DNA from: Planococcus sp. PAMC 21323
GTDB taxonomy: Bacteria > Bacillota > Bacilli > Bacillales_A > Planococcaceae
NCBI RefSeq assembly: GCF_000785555.1
Contig: NZ_CP009129.1
Coordinates: 1 to 64,000 of the forward strand
Length of the DNA stretch: 64,000 nt
Direction of reading: 5' to 3'
The notes below the pieces were generated by a model. The model made no database searches, was not told the DNA's origin, and worked only from the letters and a program-made list of their open reading frames with translations. The position numbers and the translations under genes are program-made. This document shows, piece by piece, positions 23,118 to 38,000 of this stretch; the stretch's first letter is position 1; each line of letters starts with the position of its first letter.

Positions 23118-26100
23118 TTGATAGATGTTAATAATTTTGAGTATATGAAAATCGGATTAGCGTCACCCGATAAAATTCGCTCATGGTCTTATGGAGAAGT
23201 CAAAAAGCCAGAAACAATCAATTACCGTACATTAAAACCTGAAAAAGATGGTTTGTTCTGCGAACGAATTTTCGGTCCTACAAAGGATTGGGAATGTCAT
23301 TGCGGTAAATACAAACGTGTTCGTTATAAAGGCGTTGTCTGTGATCGTTGTGGCGTTGAAGTTACACGTTCAAAAGTTCGTCGCGAGCGCATGGGACATA
23401 TTGAATTAGCAGCTCCTGTTTCACACATTTGGTATTTCAAAGGGATTCCGAGCCGTATGGGACTTATCTTAGATATGTCACCGCGTTCACTTGAAGAAGT
23501 TATTTACTTTGCTTCTTACGTAGTAATCGATCCTGCGGATACACCGCTTGAAAAGAAACAGCTTTTATCTGAAAAAGAATACCGCGCATACCGTGATAAG
23601 TTTGGTAAGAAATTCCAAGCTGCTATGGGAGCAGAAGCAATCAAACGTCTATTACAAGAAATTGACCTTGAACGCGAAACGGATTCTTTAAAAGAAGAGT
23701 TGAAAACAGCTCAAGGCCAACGTCGCACACGTGCGATCAAACGTCTTGAAGTCGTAGAATCATTCCGTAATTCAGGAAACAATCCTGATTGGATGATCTT
23801 AGATGTGCTACCTGTTATTCCACCTGAACTTCGTCCGATGGTTCAATTAGACGGCGGTCGCTTTGCGACTTCTGATTTAAATGATCTTTATCGTCGCGTA
23901 ATCAACCGGAACAACCGTTTGAAACGTCTTTTGGACCTTGGTGCACCAAGCATTATTGTTCAAAATGAGAAACGTATGCTTCAAGAAGCTGTTGATGCTT
24001 TGATTGATAATGGCCGTCGTGGTCGTCCGGTTACTGGACCAGGTAACCGTCCGTTGAAATCTCTTTCTCATATGTTAAAAGGTAAACAAGGACGTTTCCG
24101 TCAAAACCTTCTTGGTAAACGAGTAGATTATTCAGGCCGTTCAGTAATTGTTGTTGGACCTAACTTGAAAATGTACCAATGTGGTTTACCAAAAGGAATG
24201 GCAATCGAATTGTTTAAACCTTTTGTTATGAAGGAATTGGTTGAACGTGGATTGGCTCATAACATCAAGAGTGCAAAACGTAAAATTGAACGTCTTCATT
24301 CTGAAGTTTGGGATGTATTAGAAGATGTAATCAAGGAGCATCCGGTTCTATTGAACCGAGCACCAACTCTTCACAGACTAGGTATCCAGGCATTTGAACC
24401 GACACTTGTTGAAGGTAAAGCAATCCGTCTACATCCGCTTGTATGTACTGCATACAACGCCGATTTTGATGGTGACCAAATGGCTGTTCACGTACCTTTA
24501 TCATCTGAAGCACAAGCTGAAGCGAGATTACTAATGCTTGCAGCTCAAAACATTTTGAATCCAAAAGACGGAAAACCTGTTGTAACACCATCTCAGGATA
24601 TGGTTTTAGGAAACTATTACTTAACGCTTGAGCGTAAAGGTGCTACAGGAGAAGGCGCTACTTTCTCAGGACCTGAAGAAGTCATGATCGCTTATCAAAC
24701 AGGCCATGTGCATTTGCATACACGTATTGCGATTCAAGCTGGAGCTGTTAACAACCCGACGTTCACAGAAGAACAAAACAAAATGCTTTTATTGACATCT
24801 GTTGGTAAAATTATTTTCAATGAAATTCTGCCGAAGTCATTCCCATATATTAATGAACCGACTGACTTTAACTTGCAGGTGGAAACACCAGCGAAATACT
24901 TTGTTGCTACAACAACGGATATTCGCAAGCATATTGAAGAAGCAGAACTTGTAACGCCATTTAAAAAGAAAATTCTTGGTGAGATCATCGCAGAAGTATT
25001 TAAACGTTTCCATATTACGGAAACTTCGAAAATGCTTGATCGCATGAAGAGCCTTGGATTTAAATATTCGACTCAAGCCGGCATCACTGTTGGTGTGTCA
25101 GATATTGTAGTTCTTCCAGACAAGGGAGAAATTTTAATTAGCGCGCAAGAAAACGTTGATAAAGTAATGAAACAATTCCGCCGTGGATTGATTACAGAAG
25201 AAGAGCGATATGCACGCGTCATTTCATATTGGAGTAATGCAAAAGATATCATTCAAGGTAAACTGATGGCATCTCTTGATAACTTAAACCCAATCTTTAT
25301 GATGAGTGATTCCGGTGCTCGTGGTAATGCTTCCAACTTTACGCAGCTTGCGGGTATGCGTGGATTGATGGCCAACCCGGCTGGACGTATTATCGAACTT
25401 CCGATTAAATCTTCTTTCCGTGAAGGATTAACAGTACTTGAGTATTTCATCTCTACCCACGGTGCTCGTAAAGGTCTTGCCGATACAGCATTGAAAACGG
25501 CCGATTCTGGTTACTTAACTCGTCGTTTAGTAGATGTTGCACAAGATGCAATCGTCCGCGAAAATGATTGTGGAACAGATAGAGGCTTATTGGTTGGAGC
25601 GTTGATGGAAGGTACAGAAGTAATTGAAGAGCTTGATGAGCGTATTGTTGGTCGTCATGCTAAGAAAACAATTCGCCATCCAGAAACAAAAGAAATTATT
25701 GTAGCAAAAGACGAATTGATCACGCAAGACTTAACTCGTCTGATTGTAGAAGCGGGTATTAAAGAAGTTACCATTCGTTCTGCATTTACATGTAATACAA
25801 AACACGGTATTTGTAAGAAATGTTACGGCACAAACTTAGCAACTGGAGACGAAGTTGAAGTGGGCGAAGCAGTAGGTATTATTGCAGCTCAATCAATCGG
25901 TGAGCCAGGAACTCAGCTTACGATGCGTACATTCCATACAGGTGGGGTTGCAGGAGACGATATTACTCAAGGTCTTCCGCGTATCCAAGAAATATTTGAG
26001 TCGCGTAATCCTAAAGGTCAAGCGGTTATTTCTGAAATTACAGGGACAGTTACTGAAATCGAAGAAATTCGCGAAGGTCAGAAGGAAGTAACGATTCAAG

Positions 26101-26723
26101 GTGATGTTGAAACACGTAAATATCTAGCTCCATACAATGCGCGCATCAAAGTTCAAGTAGATGACGCTATTGTACGAGGCGAAGTATTAACGGATGGTTC
26201 AATCGATCCGAAACAATTACTTCAAGTAAAAGACGTTCAAGCTGTTCAAGTTTATCTATTGAAAGAAGTTCAAAAAGTATACCGTATGCAGGGTGTAGAA
26301 ATCGGTGATAAGCACGTAGAAGTTATGGTTCGTCAAATGTTCCGTAAAGTTCGCGTAATTGAAGCCGGTGATACAGAATTGCTACCAGGTTCACTATTGG
26401 ATATTCACCAGTTTACTGAGGCTAATGTTAAAGCGGTTCTAGAAGGTAACTTACCAGCGACAAGTCGTCCTGTAATTCTAGGGATCACAAAAGCTTCTCT
26501 TGAAACAGAATCATTCTTATCAGCCGCATCTTTCCAAGAAACGACTCGTGTCTTAACAGACGCAGCAATCAAAGGAAAACGTGATGAGCTTCTAGGATTG
26601 AAAGAGAACGTTATTATCGGAAAACTTGTTCCAGCTGGAACAGGAATGCAACGTTACCGTCAAATTAAAATTGCTCAAAGTGAAAAAGCGGCGCAGCAGG
26701 AAATTGTCGGTACAGAATCATAA
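23118..26723 (+). CDS. rpoC: RNA polymerase beta' subunit
   Basis: The 1201 residues start at TTG 23118 ([20 protein letters not shown]), seven bases after GGAGGT. It has the N-terminal zinc site C60, C62, C75, C78, the catalytic NADFDGDQM at about 447-455, a second zinc region near [13 protein letters not shown], and the trigger-loop-region motif [16 protein letters not shown]. Complete and colinear with rpoB; a strong terminator follows. Confidence 0.98.
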   Translation: MIDVNNFEYMKIGLASPDKIRSWSYGEVKKPETINYRTLKPEKDGLFCERIFGPTKDWECHCGKYKRVRYKGVVCDRCGVEVTRSKVRRERMGHIELAAPVSHIWYFKGIPSRMGLILDMSPRSLEEVIYFASYVVIDPADTPLEKKQLLSEKEYRAYRDKFGKKFQAAMGAEAIKRLLQEIDLERETDSLKEELKTAQGQRRTRAIKRLEVVESFRNSGNNPDWMILDVLPVIPPELRPMVQLDGGRFATSDLNDLYRRVINRNNRLKRLLDLGAPSIIVQNEKRMLQEAVDALIDNGRRGRPVTGPGNRPLKSLSHMLKGKQGRFRQNLLGKRVDYSGRSVIVVGPNLKMYQCGLPKGMAIELFKPFVMKELVERGLAHNIKSAKRKIERLHSEVWDVLEDVIKEHPVLLNRAPTLHRLGIQAFEPTLVEGKAIRLHPLVCTAYNADFDGDQMAVHVPLSSEAQAEARLLMLAAQNILNPKDGKPVVTPSQDMVLGNYYLTLERKGATGEGATFSGPEEVMIAYQTGHVHLHTRIAIQAGAVNNPTFTEEQNKMLLLTSVGKIIFNEILPKSFPYINEPTDFNLQVETPAKYFVATTTDIRKHIEEAELVTPFKKKILGEIIAEVFKRFHITETSKMLDRMKSLGFKYSTQAGITVGVSDIVVLPDKGEILISAQENVDKVMKQFRRGLITEEERYARVISYWSNAKDIIQGKLMASLDNLNPIFMMSDSGARGNASNFTQLAGMRGLMANPAGRIIELPIKSSFREGLTVLEYFISTHGARKGLADTALKTADSGYLTRRLVDVAQDAIVRENDCGTDRGLLVGALMEGTEVIEELDERIVGRHAKKTIRHPETKEIIVAKDELITQDLTRLIVEAGIKEVTIRSAFTCNTKHGICKKCYGTNLATGDEVEVGEAVGIIAAQSIGEPGTQLTMRTFHTGGVAGDDITQGLPRIQEIFESRNPKGQAVISEITGTVTEIEEIREGQKEVTIQGDVETRKYLAPYNARIKVQVDDAIVRGEVLTDGSIDPKQLLQVKDVQAVQVYLLKEVQKVYRMQGVEIGDKHVEVMVRQMFRKVRVIEAGDTELLPGSLLDIHQFTEANVKAVLEGNLPATSRPVILGITKASLETESFLSAASFQETTRVLTDAAIKGKRDELLGLKENVIIGKLVPAGTGMQRYRQIKIAQSEKAAQQEIVGTES

Positions 26724-26738
26724 AATAGATTTCTTGGA

Positions 26739-26774
26739 TTCCGGGGAGCTACAAAAATCTCCCCGGGATTTTTC
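26739..26774 (+). terminator. Intrinsic terminator after rpoC
   Basis: CCGGGGAG (26741-26748) and CTCCCCGG (26759-26766) form a perfect 8-bp GC-rich stem, followed by GATTTTTC. Ends the rpoBC transcript. Confidence 0.88.
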
Positions 26775-26784
26775 AAGAACTTTG

Positions 26785-26813
26785 TTGACAGCATTATCAT
26801 AGGATGATAATAT
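26785..26813 (+). promoter_or_regulatory. Promoter of the str-type operon
   Basis: TTGACA at 26785-26790, a 17-base spacer, TAATAT at 26808-26813. It lies right after the rpoC terminator and should drive the L7Ae-type gene, rpsL, rpsG, fusA and tuf. Confidence 0.7.
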
Positions 26814-26860
26814 GTTAAGGGTTGATGGTTAACGGTTTGGATGCTTTGGAAGATATGCAA

Positions 26861-27108
26861 ATGTCTAATGAAAAAGTAAAACAGACAAGTGAAATAATCA
26901 TCGGTACAAAGCAGACAGTAACAGCATTAAAAAGCGGTATTGTCCAAGAGGTAATAGTGGCAAAAGACGCGAACGATCGAATGACCGAACAGATCGTCCA
27001 TCTAGCTTTAAAAGAAGGTATTCGGATCGGATTGCAGATTCACGATTAAAGCTTGGCAAAGCACATGACATTAATGTCGGTGCAGCTGCATTAGCTATTA
27101 CTGGATAA
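26861..27108 (+). pseudogene. rplGB: L7Ae-family ribosomal protein (RplGB/YbxF-like), frameshifted
   Basis: The first frame from ATG 26861 (SD GGAAG eight bases upstream) reads MSNEKVKQTSEIIIGTKQ and continues as an L7Ae/YbxF protein, but stops at 27049 after GLQIHD. The missing C-terminus, DSRLKLGKAHDINVGAAALA, is intact in the -1 frame from about 27037 to the TAA at 27106. The gap between the aligned halves is 8 bases where 9 are expected, so one base is missing near 27029-27036. Either a real one-base deletion or a sequence error. No slippery heptamer suggests programmed shifting. Position before rpsL matches ybxF in B. subtilis. Confidence 0.82.
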
Positions 27109-27207
27109 CAGTTTTTGTGTATAAATCACAAAGACTTTGTTTTTTACCCAAAAATGAACCACCTGGATATGTGGTATTAGAACACCTTTTGAGAGGAGGA
27201 AAAATCG

Positions 27208-27627
27208 ATGCCTACAATTAACCAATTAGTTAACAAGCCTCGTAAACCAAAGAGCACTAAATCAGGTTCACCAGCCCTAAACAAAGGGTATAACAGCTTT
27301 AAAAAGTCTCAAACTAACGTTACATCACCACAGAAACGTGGAGTATGTACTCGTGTTGGTACGATGACACCTAAAAAACCAAACTCCGCATTGCGTAAAT
27401 ATGCGCGTGTACGTTTGACGAACCAAATTGAGGTTAATGCTTACATCGGCGGCGAAGGTCACAACCTTCAAGAGCACAGTGTAGTTCTTCTTCGCGGCGG
27501 ACGCGTAAAAGATTTACCGGGTGTACGTTACCATATCGTACGTGGAGCACTTGATACAGCTGGAGTTACTGGCCGTATGCAAAGCCGTTCTAAATACGGA
27601 ACTAAACGCCCTAAAGCAAAAAAATAA
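27208..27627 (+). CDS. rpsL: Ribosomal protein uS12
   Basis: The 139-residue S12 has the decoding-centre motifs [13 protein letters not shown] and [20 protein letters not shown], with the lysines usually changed in streptomycin resistance still present. GAGAGGAGG precedes ATG. The leader of about 100 bases carries an 18-base motif also seen before rpoB (27118-27135). Confidence 0.97.
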   Translation: MPTINQLVNKPRKPKSTKSGSPALNKGYNSFKKSQTNVTSPQKRGVCTRVGTMTPKKPNSALRKYARVRLTNQIEVNAYIGGEGHNLQEHSVVLLRGGRVKDLPGVRYHIVRGALDTAGVTGRMQSRSKYGTKRPKAKK

Positions 27628-27635
27628 TATCTTAA

Positions 27636-28142
<507 letters not shown>

Positions 28143-28193
28143 TTTCTTTCGAGATGTTTACATCTTAATCCGAAACGGAAGGAGAAAAACAAC

Positions 28194-30272
28194 ATGGCTA
28201 GAGAGTTCTCCTTAGACAAAACACGTAATATCGGGATCATGGCACACATTGATGCTGGTAAAACGACTACTACGGAGCGTATTTTATACTACACAGGTAG
28301 AATCCACAAAATCGGGGAAACACATGAAGGTGCTTCTCAGATGGACTGGATGGAGCAAGAGCAAGAGCGTGGAATCACAATCACTTCTGCTGCAACTACT
28401 GCTTCATGGAAAGAACACCGCGTTAACATCATCGATACTCCTGGACACGTAGACTTCACTGTAGAAGTTGAACGTTCATTGCGCGTACTTGATGGTGCAG
28501 TTACAGTTCTTGATGCTCAATCAGGTGTTGAGCCTCAAACTGAAACAGTTTGGCGTCAAGCTACAACTTACGGTGTTCCACGTATCGTATTTATTAACAA
28601 AATGGATAAAATCGGTGCTGATTTCCTTTACTCTGTAGGTACATTGCACGAACGCCTACAAGCAAATGCTCACCCGATCCAATTACCAATCGGTGCAGAA
28701 GATGAGTTCTCAGCTATTATCGATTTAGTTGAAATGAACGCACGTTTCTACGCAAATGATTTGGGAACTGAAATTACTGAAGGTGAAATTCCTGAAGAAT
28801 ACAAAGAGCTTGCTGAAGAGTGGCACACTAAATTAGTGGAAGCTGTTGCTGAGCTTGATGAAGAATTAATGGAGAAATACCTTAGCGGTGAAGAAATTAC
28901 TGTTGAAGAACTTAAAGCTGGTATCCGTAAAGGAACATTAGACGTTGAGTTTTATCCAGTAGTTTGTGGTACTGCATTTAAAAACAAAGGGGTTCAATTA
29001 ATGCTTGATGCAGTAATTGATTACCTACCATCTCCATTAGATGTACCACCGATGACTGGTGTTCTTCCAGACTCGGACGAAGAAGTATTACGTAAGCCTG
29101 ACGAAAGCGAACCATTCTCTGCGTTAGCGTTTAAAGTAATGACAGATCCATATGTAGGGAAGTTAACTTTCTTCCGCGTATATTCTGGATCACTTAAATC
29201 TGGATCATATGTTCAGAACTCTTCTAAAGGTAAGCGTGAGCGCGTAGGACGTATTCTACAAATGCACGCAAACTCTCGTGAAGAAATTGCTGAAGTGTAT
29301 TGCGGAGATATTGCTGCTGCTATCGGTCTTAAAGATACATCTACGGGTGATACTTTAAGTGACGAGAAACACCAAGTAATTCTTGAGCGTATGGTATTCC
29401 CAGAACCAGTTATTTCTCTTTCTGTAGAACCTAAGTCAAAAGCAGACCAAGATAAAATGGGTCAAGCTCTTGCTAAATTACAGGAAGAAGATCCAACTTT
29501 CCGTGCGCATACTGACCAGGAAACTGGCCAAACAATCATCGCGGGTATGGGTGAACTTCACCTTGATATCCTAGTTGACCGTATGCGTCGTGAATTCAAC
29601 GTAGAAGCTAACGTGGGTGAACCTCAGGTATCTTACCGTGAGACATTCCGTCAGTCTGCTAAAGTTGAAGGTAAATTCGTACGCCAATCTGGTGGACGTG
29701 GACAATTCGGACACGTTTGGATTGAATTCTCTCCAAACGAAGAAGGAGCAGGTTTTGAATTTGAAAATGGTATCGTTGGTGGTGTTGTTCCACGTGAATA
29801 CATCCCAGCAGTTGAAGCGGGTCTTCGCGACTCTCTAGACAACGGTGTTATTGCCGGATATCCATTGATTGATATCAAAGCTCGTTTGTTCGACGGATCT
29901 TACCATGATGTTGACTCGAATGAAATGGCATTTAAAGTAGCTGCATCTATGGCGCTTAAAAATGCAATCTCTAAAGTAAACCCGGTTCTTCTTGAGCCAA
30001 TTATGCGCGTTGAGGTTGTTATCCCTGAGGAATACCTTGGAGATATCATGGGTGACATTACGTCACGCCGTGGCCGTGTAGAAGGTATGGACGCTCGTGG
30101 AAACGCGCAAGTTGTTCGTGCTATGGTACCACTTGCACAAATGTTCGGTTATGCAACTTCATTGCGTTCAAATACGCAAGGTCGTGGTGTGTTCTCAATG
30201 CACTTTGATCACTATGAAGAAGTACCGAAATCAATTTCTGAAGAAATCATCAAAAAAAATAAAGGTCAATAA
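28194..30272 (+). CDS. fusA: Elongation factor G
   Basis: GTPase that drives translocation. The 692 residues contain G1 [10 protein letters not shown] near 17-26, [17 protein letters not shown] and NKMDK, followed by the domain II-V segments, including [24 protein letters not shown] lies before ATG. Downstream, a 24-base perfect palindrome separates it from tuf. Confidence 0.98.
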   Translation: MAREFSLDKTRNIGIMAHIDAGKTTTTERILYYTGRIHKIGETHEGASQMDWMEQEQERGITITSAATTASWKEHRVNIIDTPGHVDFTVEVERSLRVLDGAVTVLDAQSGVEPQTETVWRQATTYGVPRIVFINKMDKIGADFLYSVGTLHERLQANAHPIQLPIGAEDEFSAIIDLVEMNARFYANDLGTEITEGEIPEEYKELAEEWHTKLVEAVAELDEELMEKYLSGEEITVEELKAGIRKGTLDVEFYPVVCGTAFKNKGVQLMLDAVIDYLPSPLDVPPMTGVLPDSDEEVLRKPDESEPFSALAFKVMTDPYVGKLTFFRVYSGSLKSGSYVQNSSKGKRERVGRILQMHANSREEIAEVYCGDIAAAIGLKDTSTGDTLSDEKHQVILERMVFPEPVISLSVEPKSKADQDKMGQALAKLQEEDPTFRAHTDQETGQTIIAGMGELHLDILVDRMRREFNVEANVGEPQVSYRETFRQSAKVEGKFVRQSGGRGQFGHVWIEFSPNEEGAGFEFENGIVGGVVPREYIPAVEAGLRDSLDNGVIAGYPLIDIKARLFDGSYHDVDSNEMAFKVAASMALKNAISKVNPVLLEPIMRVEVVIPEEYLGDIMGDITSRRGRVEGMDARGNAQVVRAMVPLAQMFGYATSLRSNTQGRGVFSMHFDHYEEVPKSISEEIIKKNKGQ

Positions 30273-30311
30273 TTGAATTTTGATCTTTAATCAAGTATAA
30301 ATAGTTTGTAT

Positions 30312-30342
30312 GCCTGGAATAATAGGGCCCTATTATTCCGGC
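30312..30342 (+). other. Perfect 24-base palindrome between fusA and tuf
   Basis: GGAATAATAGGG (30316-30327) is followed directly by its reverse complement CCCTATTATTCC (30328-30339), flanked by GCC and GGC. No T run follows. It is 45 bases before tuf. Could be an RNA processing site or a protein-binding dyad; no family assignment. Confidence 0.7.
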
Positions 30343-30386
30343 ACATCAAATGAACAATCACTTACATTTCGAGGAGGATTTTTCTA

Positions 30387-31574
30387 ATGGGTAAAGCTAA
30401 ATTTGATCGCTCTAAAACACACGCAAACATTGGTACAATTGGTCACGTCGATCACGGTAAAACAACTTTAACTGCAGCAATCGCTACAGTTCTTGCTAAA
30501 AAATCAGGTGGGGAAGCTCGTTCGTACGCACAAATCGACAACGCTCCTGAAGAAAAAGAACGTGGAATTACTATCAACACTTCACACATTGAATATGAAA
30601 CTGACACTCGTCACTACGCACACGTAGATTGCCCTGGTCACGCCGATTATGTTAAAAACATGATCACTGGTGCTGCTCAAATGGACGGCGGGATCTTAGT
30701 AGTATCTGCTGCTGATGGCCCAATGCCACAAACTCGTGAGCACATCCTTCTTTCACGTCAAGTTGGTGTTCCTTACTTAGTAGTATTCATGAACAAATGC
30801 GACATGGTAGATGACGAAGAACTTCTTGAGCTAGTTGAAATGGAAGTACGCGATCTTCTATCTGAATATGACTTCCCTGGCGATGACATTCCTGTTATCA
30901 AAGGTTCTGCTCTTAAAGCTCTTGAAGGAGAAGCTGAGTGGGAAGAAAAAATCGTTGAATTGATGGATGCAGTTGATAGCTATATCCCAACTCCACCACG
31001 TGATACTGAAAAACCTTTCATGATGCCTGTTGAGGATGTATTCTCAATCACTGGCCGTGGAACAGTTGCTACAGGACGTGTTGAGCGTGGACAAATCAAA
31101 ATTGGTGACAACGTTGATATCATTGGTATCACTGAAGAGCCAAAATCTACTACTGTAACTGGTGTAGAAATGTTCCGTAAATTACTTGACTATGCTGAAG
31201 CTGGCGACAACATTGGCGCACTTCTTCGCGGAGTTTCTCGTGATGACGTTCAACGTGGACAAGTATTGGCTAAACCAGGCACAATTACTCCACATACTGA
31301 ATTCAAAGCTGAAGTTTACGTTCTTTCAAAAGAAGAGGGTGGACGTCACACTCCATTCTTCACAAACTACCGTCCACAGTTCTACTTCCGTACAACTGAT
31401 GTAACTGGTGTTTGTAACCTTCCTGAAGGTGTAGAAATGGTTATGCCTGGAGATAACATCGAAATGATCGTTTCTCTAATCTCTCCTATCGCACTTGAAG
31501 AAGGAACTAAGTTCTCTATCCGTGAGGGTGGACGTACTGTAGGCGCTGGCGTTGTTGCTACAATTACTAAGTAA
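30387..31574 (+). CDS. tuf: Elongation factor Tu
   Basis: Delivers aminoacyl-tRNA to the ribosome. The 395 residues have G1 GHVDHGKTT at 19-27, [17 protein letters not shown], and NKCDMVDD, then beta-barrel domains II and III (YFRTTDVTG). GAGGAGG lies upstream of ATG. Codon use is strongly biased, as expected for a highly expressed gene. A strong terminator ends the operon. Confidence 0.98.
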   Translation: MGKAKFDRSKTHANIGTIGHVDHGKTTLTAAIATVLAKKSGGEARSYAQIDNAPEEKERGITINTSHIEYETDTRHYAHVDCPGHADYVKNMITGAAQMDGGILVVSAADGPMPQTREHILLSRQVGVPYLVVFMNKCDMVDDEELLELVEMEVRDLLSEYDFPGDDIPVIKGSALKALEGEAEWEEKIVELMDAVDSYIPTPPRDTEKPFMMPVEDVFSITGRGTVATGRVERGQIKIGDNVDIIGITEEPKSTTVTGVEMFRKLLDYAEAGDNIGALLRGVSRDDVQRGQVLAKPGTITPHTEFKAEVYVLSKEEGGRHTPFFTNYRPQFYFRTTDVTGVCNLPEGVEMVMPGDNIEMIVSLISPIALEEGTKFSIREGGRTVGAGVVATITK

Positions 31575-31595
31575 TAACTGCTGAGTGTTAATTTA

Positions 31596-31633
31596 AGACC
31601 CTGTCTCATTTTTATGAGACAGGGTCTTTTTTG
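31596..31633 (+). terminator. Intrinsic terminator after tuf
   Basis: AGACCCTGTCTCAT (31596-31609) pairs perfectly with ATGAGACAGGGTCT (31614-31627), with a TTTT loop and a T tract to 31633. Confidence 0.93.
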
Positions 31634-31899
31634 TGTTTTTTTAGTCGAAATAAAGAAGAAATAAACGAAAATAGTTCTCGTTCATAAAATATTCAAACTT
31701 TTTAAAAATTCTTTTAAACCTAGTAATAGCAACAATGAAAACGGATACAAAAATATAGAATGTTCATAATTGATAAAAAACTTACTAAAAGTAGATTGAC
31801 ACGTTCTTCAATAGGCGATATGATAGCAACAATTTACAAAACACATACAGAATTCGATATATTGCATATTATAAAACATTCGAGAAAGAAGTGGACATC
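31634..31899 (+). promoter_or_regulatory. ilvE promoter region
   Basis: Between the tuf terminator and ilvE the DNA is AT-rich and holds no gene. TTGACA at 31796-31801, 17 bases, TATGAT at 31819-31824 form a good promoter. At 31696-31710, AACTTTTTAAAAATT resembles the CodY box (12 of 15 positions), about 100 bases upstream of the promoter. CodY control of branched-chain genes is known in Firmicutes, but this site is only suggestive. Confidence 0.65.
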
Positions 31900-32799
31900 A
31901 TGAATGAACAAGTAATTTATATGAATGGTGAATTCGTGAAAAAGGAAGACGCTAAAATTTCAGTTTATGACCACGGTTTTTTATACGGTGATGGAGTATT
32001 CGAAGGAATACGTTCTTATAACGGAAATGTCTTTCGACTGGAAGAACATCTTGAGCGACTTTACGATTCAGCAAAATCTGTGATGCTCGAGATTCCACAC
32101 ACTTTTGATGAAATGGTTGAAATTGTTGTCCGCACTTTGAGAGAAAATAAGTTTAAAGATGCTTATATCCGACTTATTGTTTCACGAGGAGTAGGTAACC
32201 TTGGATTAGACCCTTATAGTTGTTCGCACCCTAGTGTAATCGTAATCGCCGAACCTTTATCGCTGTTTCCAAAATCAATGTATGACACGGGATTAGAGAT
32301 TGTTTCTGTAGCTACACGAAGAAGCAGATCGGACGTATTAAGCCCGAAAGTTAAATCATTAAATTACATGAACAATATTCTAGTGAAGCTTGAAGCTAAT
32401 TTAGCAGGTGTTTCTGAAGCTCTTATGCTAAATGATCAGGGCTATGTAGCTGAAGGTTCAGCAGACAACATCTTTATTGTTCGCAAAAATAAAATAATCA
32501 CACCTCCAGGTTATGTAGGAGCCCTTGAAGGAATTACGCGTAACGCAATTATAGACATAGCGAATCAAAAAGGGTATGACATTCAAGAAGGTGTCTTCAC
32601 AAGACATGATGTGTATGTAGCAGACGAAGTTTTCCTGACAGGAACGGCTGCTGAAGTTATCTCCGTAGTAAAAGTAGACGGTCGAGTAATTGGCGAAGGA
32701 AAGCCAGGACCGGTTACAAACGACTTGCTAGTATCATTTAGAGAACTTGTTCAAAATGATGGCGTAAAAGTATACTCAGATCAATTAAATGTAGTTTAA
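31900..32799 (+). CDS. ilvE: Branched-chain amino acid aminotransferase (fold type IV)
   Basis: PLP enzyme interconverting branched-chain amino acids and their 2-keto acids. The 299 residues have YDHGFLYGDGVFEGIR near the N-terminus, the PLP lysine in SPKVKSLNYMNN, and AEGSADNIF, as in IlvE. ATG 31900 has GAAGTGG upstream; an in-frame GTG at 31891 overlaps that site. D-amino acid aminotransferases share the fold, but the ilv-leu context favours IlvE. It sits before the T-box, so charging control applies only to the genes after it. Confidence 0.85.
   Translation: MNEQVIYMNGEFVKKEDAKISVYDHGFLYGDGVFEGIRSYNGNVFRLEEHLERLYDSAKSVMLEIPHTFDEMVEIVVRTLRENKFKDAYIRLIVSRGVGNLGLDPYSCSHPSVIVIAEPLSLFPKSMYDTGLEIVSVATRRSRSDVLSPKVKSLNYMNNILVKLEANLAGVSEALMLNDQGYVAEGSADNIFIVRKNKIITPPGYVGALEGITRNAIIDIANQKGYDIQEGVFTRHDVYVADEVFLTGTAAEVISVVKVDGRVIGEGKPGPVTNDLLVSFRELVQNDGVKVYSDQLNVV
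32747..32776 (+). promoter_or_regulatory. Possible promoter for the ilv T-box transcript inside ilvE 3' end
   Basis: TTGTTC at 32747-32752, an 18-base spacer, TATACT at 32771-32776, within the last codons of ilvE. The predicted start lies shortly before stem I of the T-box. Read-through from the ilvE promoter is the alternative. Confidence 0.4.
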
Positions 32800-32814
32800 G
32801 AAAACCGAATATTA

Positions 32815-33107
32815 GTTCAACTCAATGACGAGGTTAAAGTAAATGGAAGCTGTATTCACAGAGAGCCGGTATAGGTGGAAGCCGGTAATACAACCATTTA
32901 CGACATCCCCTCTGAGTGGATTGCTGAAAGGCTTCGGCTGTTTAGGTAGTCCCGGTGACTTGCAAGTTAAAAGTGATCGTTATCAGCGGATAAGCATTGC
33001 TTATCTATGAGGCTGCGGTTGCGCAGTGAAATAGGGTGGTACCATGAAACTTTTTCATCCCTATACAAAGAACAAGTTTCTTTGTGTAGGGATGAAAAAG
33101 TTTTTTT
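32815..33107 (+). promoter_or_regulatory. T-box riboswitch controlling ilvB-leuD (probable Ile specifier)
   Basis: Stem I pairs GTAAATGG (32839-32846) with CCATTTAC (ending 32901); the lower stem pairs GAGG with CCTC. The loop strand between them, GACATCC, offers AUC (Ile) at 32905-32907 as specifier; the Leu codon CUC next to it falls in the paired lower stem. The T-box AGGGTGGTACC is at 33033-33043. The terminator is very strong: 25-base arms 33047-33071 and 33079-33103 with one wobble, then T's. Confidence 0.9.
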
Positions 33108-33142
33108 ATTTCATAAAAGTTTTAGAAAAGGAGGCGGAAAGA

Positions 33143-34866
33143 TTGGGAGTAAACGTAAAGGTTAGAGAAGAAGTTAAACAAGAATCAACAGGCAGCGGGG
33201 CAGATGTGCTAATTCAATCTTTGAAAAATCAAGGAGTAGAAATCATTTTCGGATATCCCGGAGGCGCGGTGCTACCAATTTACGATGCCTTGCACCAAAA
33301 CCCGATACGGCACATATTGGCGAGACATGAACAAGGTGCAATCCACGCAGCTGAAGGTTACGCAAGAGTGTCAGGTAAAACCGGTGTTGTACTTGCTACA
33401 TCGGGTCCAGGAGCAACGAATTTAGTGACGGGTATAGCTGATGCCATGTTGGATTCCTTGCCATTAGTCATCTTTACAGGACAAGTTGCAACTTCAGTAA
33501 TTGGAACGGATGCATTTCAGGAAGCTGACATCGTCGGAATCACTCAGCCGATTACAAAACATAACTATCAAGTAAAGAAAGTATCGGATCTACCAAGAAT
33601 TGTGAAAGAAGCATTCTACATCGCTTCTACCGGACGTCCGGGACCCGTTCTCGTAGACATCCCTAAAAATATAGCTACAGAATTATTTTTAACTACAAAA
33701 GATGAAGAGGAAGTAAACTTACCGGGGTATCAACCAACAACCAAACCAAACTTCCTACAAATACAAAAAGCTGCTCAATTATTGTCGCAATCGAAAAAGC
33801 CGTTAATCCTAGCGGGGGCGGGAGTGCTAGCAGCAAAAGCAACTGCAGAGCTTAAAACTTTTTCGGAACAGTATCAAATTCCAATTACCAACACGCTACT
33901 CGGACTGGGAAGTATCTCAGGGGAGCACGAACTATTCTTAGGAATGGCTGGAATGCACGGAACGTATACAGCGAACACGGCGATTTGTGATTGTGATGTG
34001 CTACTAAATATCGGTGCCCGGTTTGATGACCGGTTAACTGGAAATCTAGCTCACTTTGCACCAAATGCTCAAGTAATCCATATCGATATCGATCCTGCAG
34101 AAATCGGCAAAAATGTTCCAACAGCTATTCCGATTGTCGCAGATGCGAGAGAAGCGTTAAATCAATTACTCGACCAAGCTTTTGAAAGTCCAGACACAAC
34201 AGAGTGGTTGGCAAAACTATCTGTAGATAAAGCAGAATATCCACTTCAGTATCATGTGAAGGGCCGAGAAGGAATTCTTCCTCAGCAGGCTGTGGAATTG
34301 ATTCATCGTTTGACTAAAGGAGATGCTGTAGTAACGACGGATGTCGGTCAACATCAAATGTGGGCGGCACAATATTACCGCTTTAACAACCCGCATAATT
34401 GGGTAACTTCAGGTGGTTTAGGTACGATGGGCTTTGGTTTTCCGGCGGCTATTGGAGCACAGCTAGCAAAACCAAATGAACAAGTTATTTCCATTGTAGG
34501 AGATGCCGGCTTCCAAATGACGTTGCAAGAGTTGTCATTACTCCAAGAACTACGCCTTCCGGTAAAAATTGTTATTTTAAACAATCAAAGCCTTGGAATG
34601 GTAAGACAATGGCAAGAAACATTTTACGAATCGCGTTATTCCCAGTCACTAATGCCTGTTCAACCTGATTTTGTTAAGTTGGCTGAAGCTTATAACGTTA
34701 AAGGTTATAAAGTAGAGACGATGGAAGAGGCAGAGGCAGTTTTTACAGAAGCATTTAATTCAAACGAGCCGGTCTTGATCGATTGCCGCGTAATTCAATT
34801 GGAATGCGTGTATCCAATGGTTGCACCTGGAAAAGGCTTGAATGAAATGATCGGAGTGAAAGGCGA

Positions 34867-34870
<4 letters not shown>
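33143..34870 (+). CDS. ilvB: Acetolactate synthase large subunit
   Basis: ThDP- and FAD-dependent enzyme making acetolactate or acetohydroxybutyrate. The 575 residues show the catalytic-glutamate segment [31 protein letters not shown], and the ThDP/Mg motif [12 protein letters not shown]...NNQSLGM. I start at TTG 33143 ([10 protein letters not shown]), seven bases after AAGGAGGCGG; the in-frame ATGs at 33044 and 33092 lie within the T-box terminator. Overlaps ilvH by four bases, coupling catalytic and regulatory subunits. Confidence 0.95.
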
Positions 34871-37970
<3,100 letters not shown>

Positions 37971-38000
37971 GTGAACAAATCGAAAGAGGAGGAATTTAAA

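Noticed and set aside
26861..27108. Programmed -1 frameshift in the L7Ae-type gene
   Set aside because: No X-XXY-YYZ slippery heptamer or following stem at the overlap; a base deletion or sequence error is simpler.
33044..33142. Extended ilvB ORF from ATG 33044
   Set aside because: It is translated T-box terminator; TTG 33143 has a strong SD and fits the family N-terminus.
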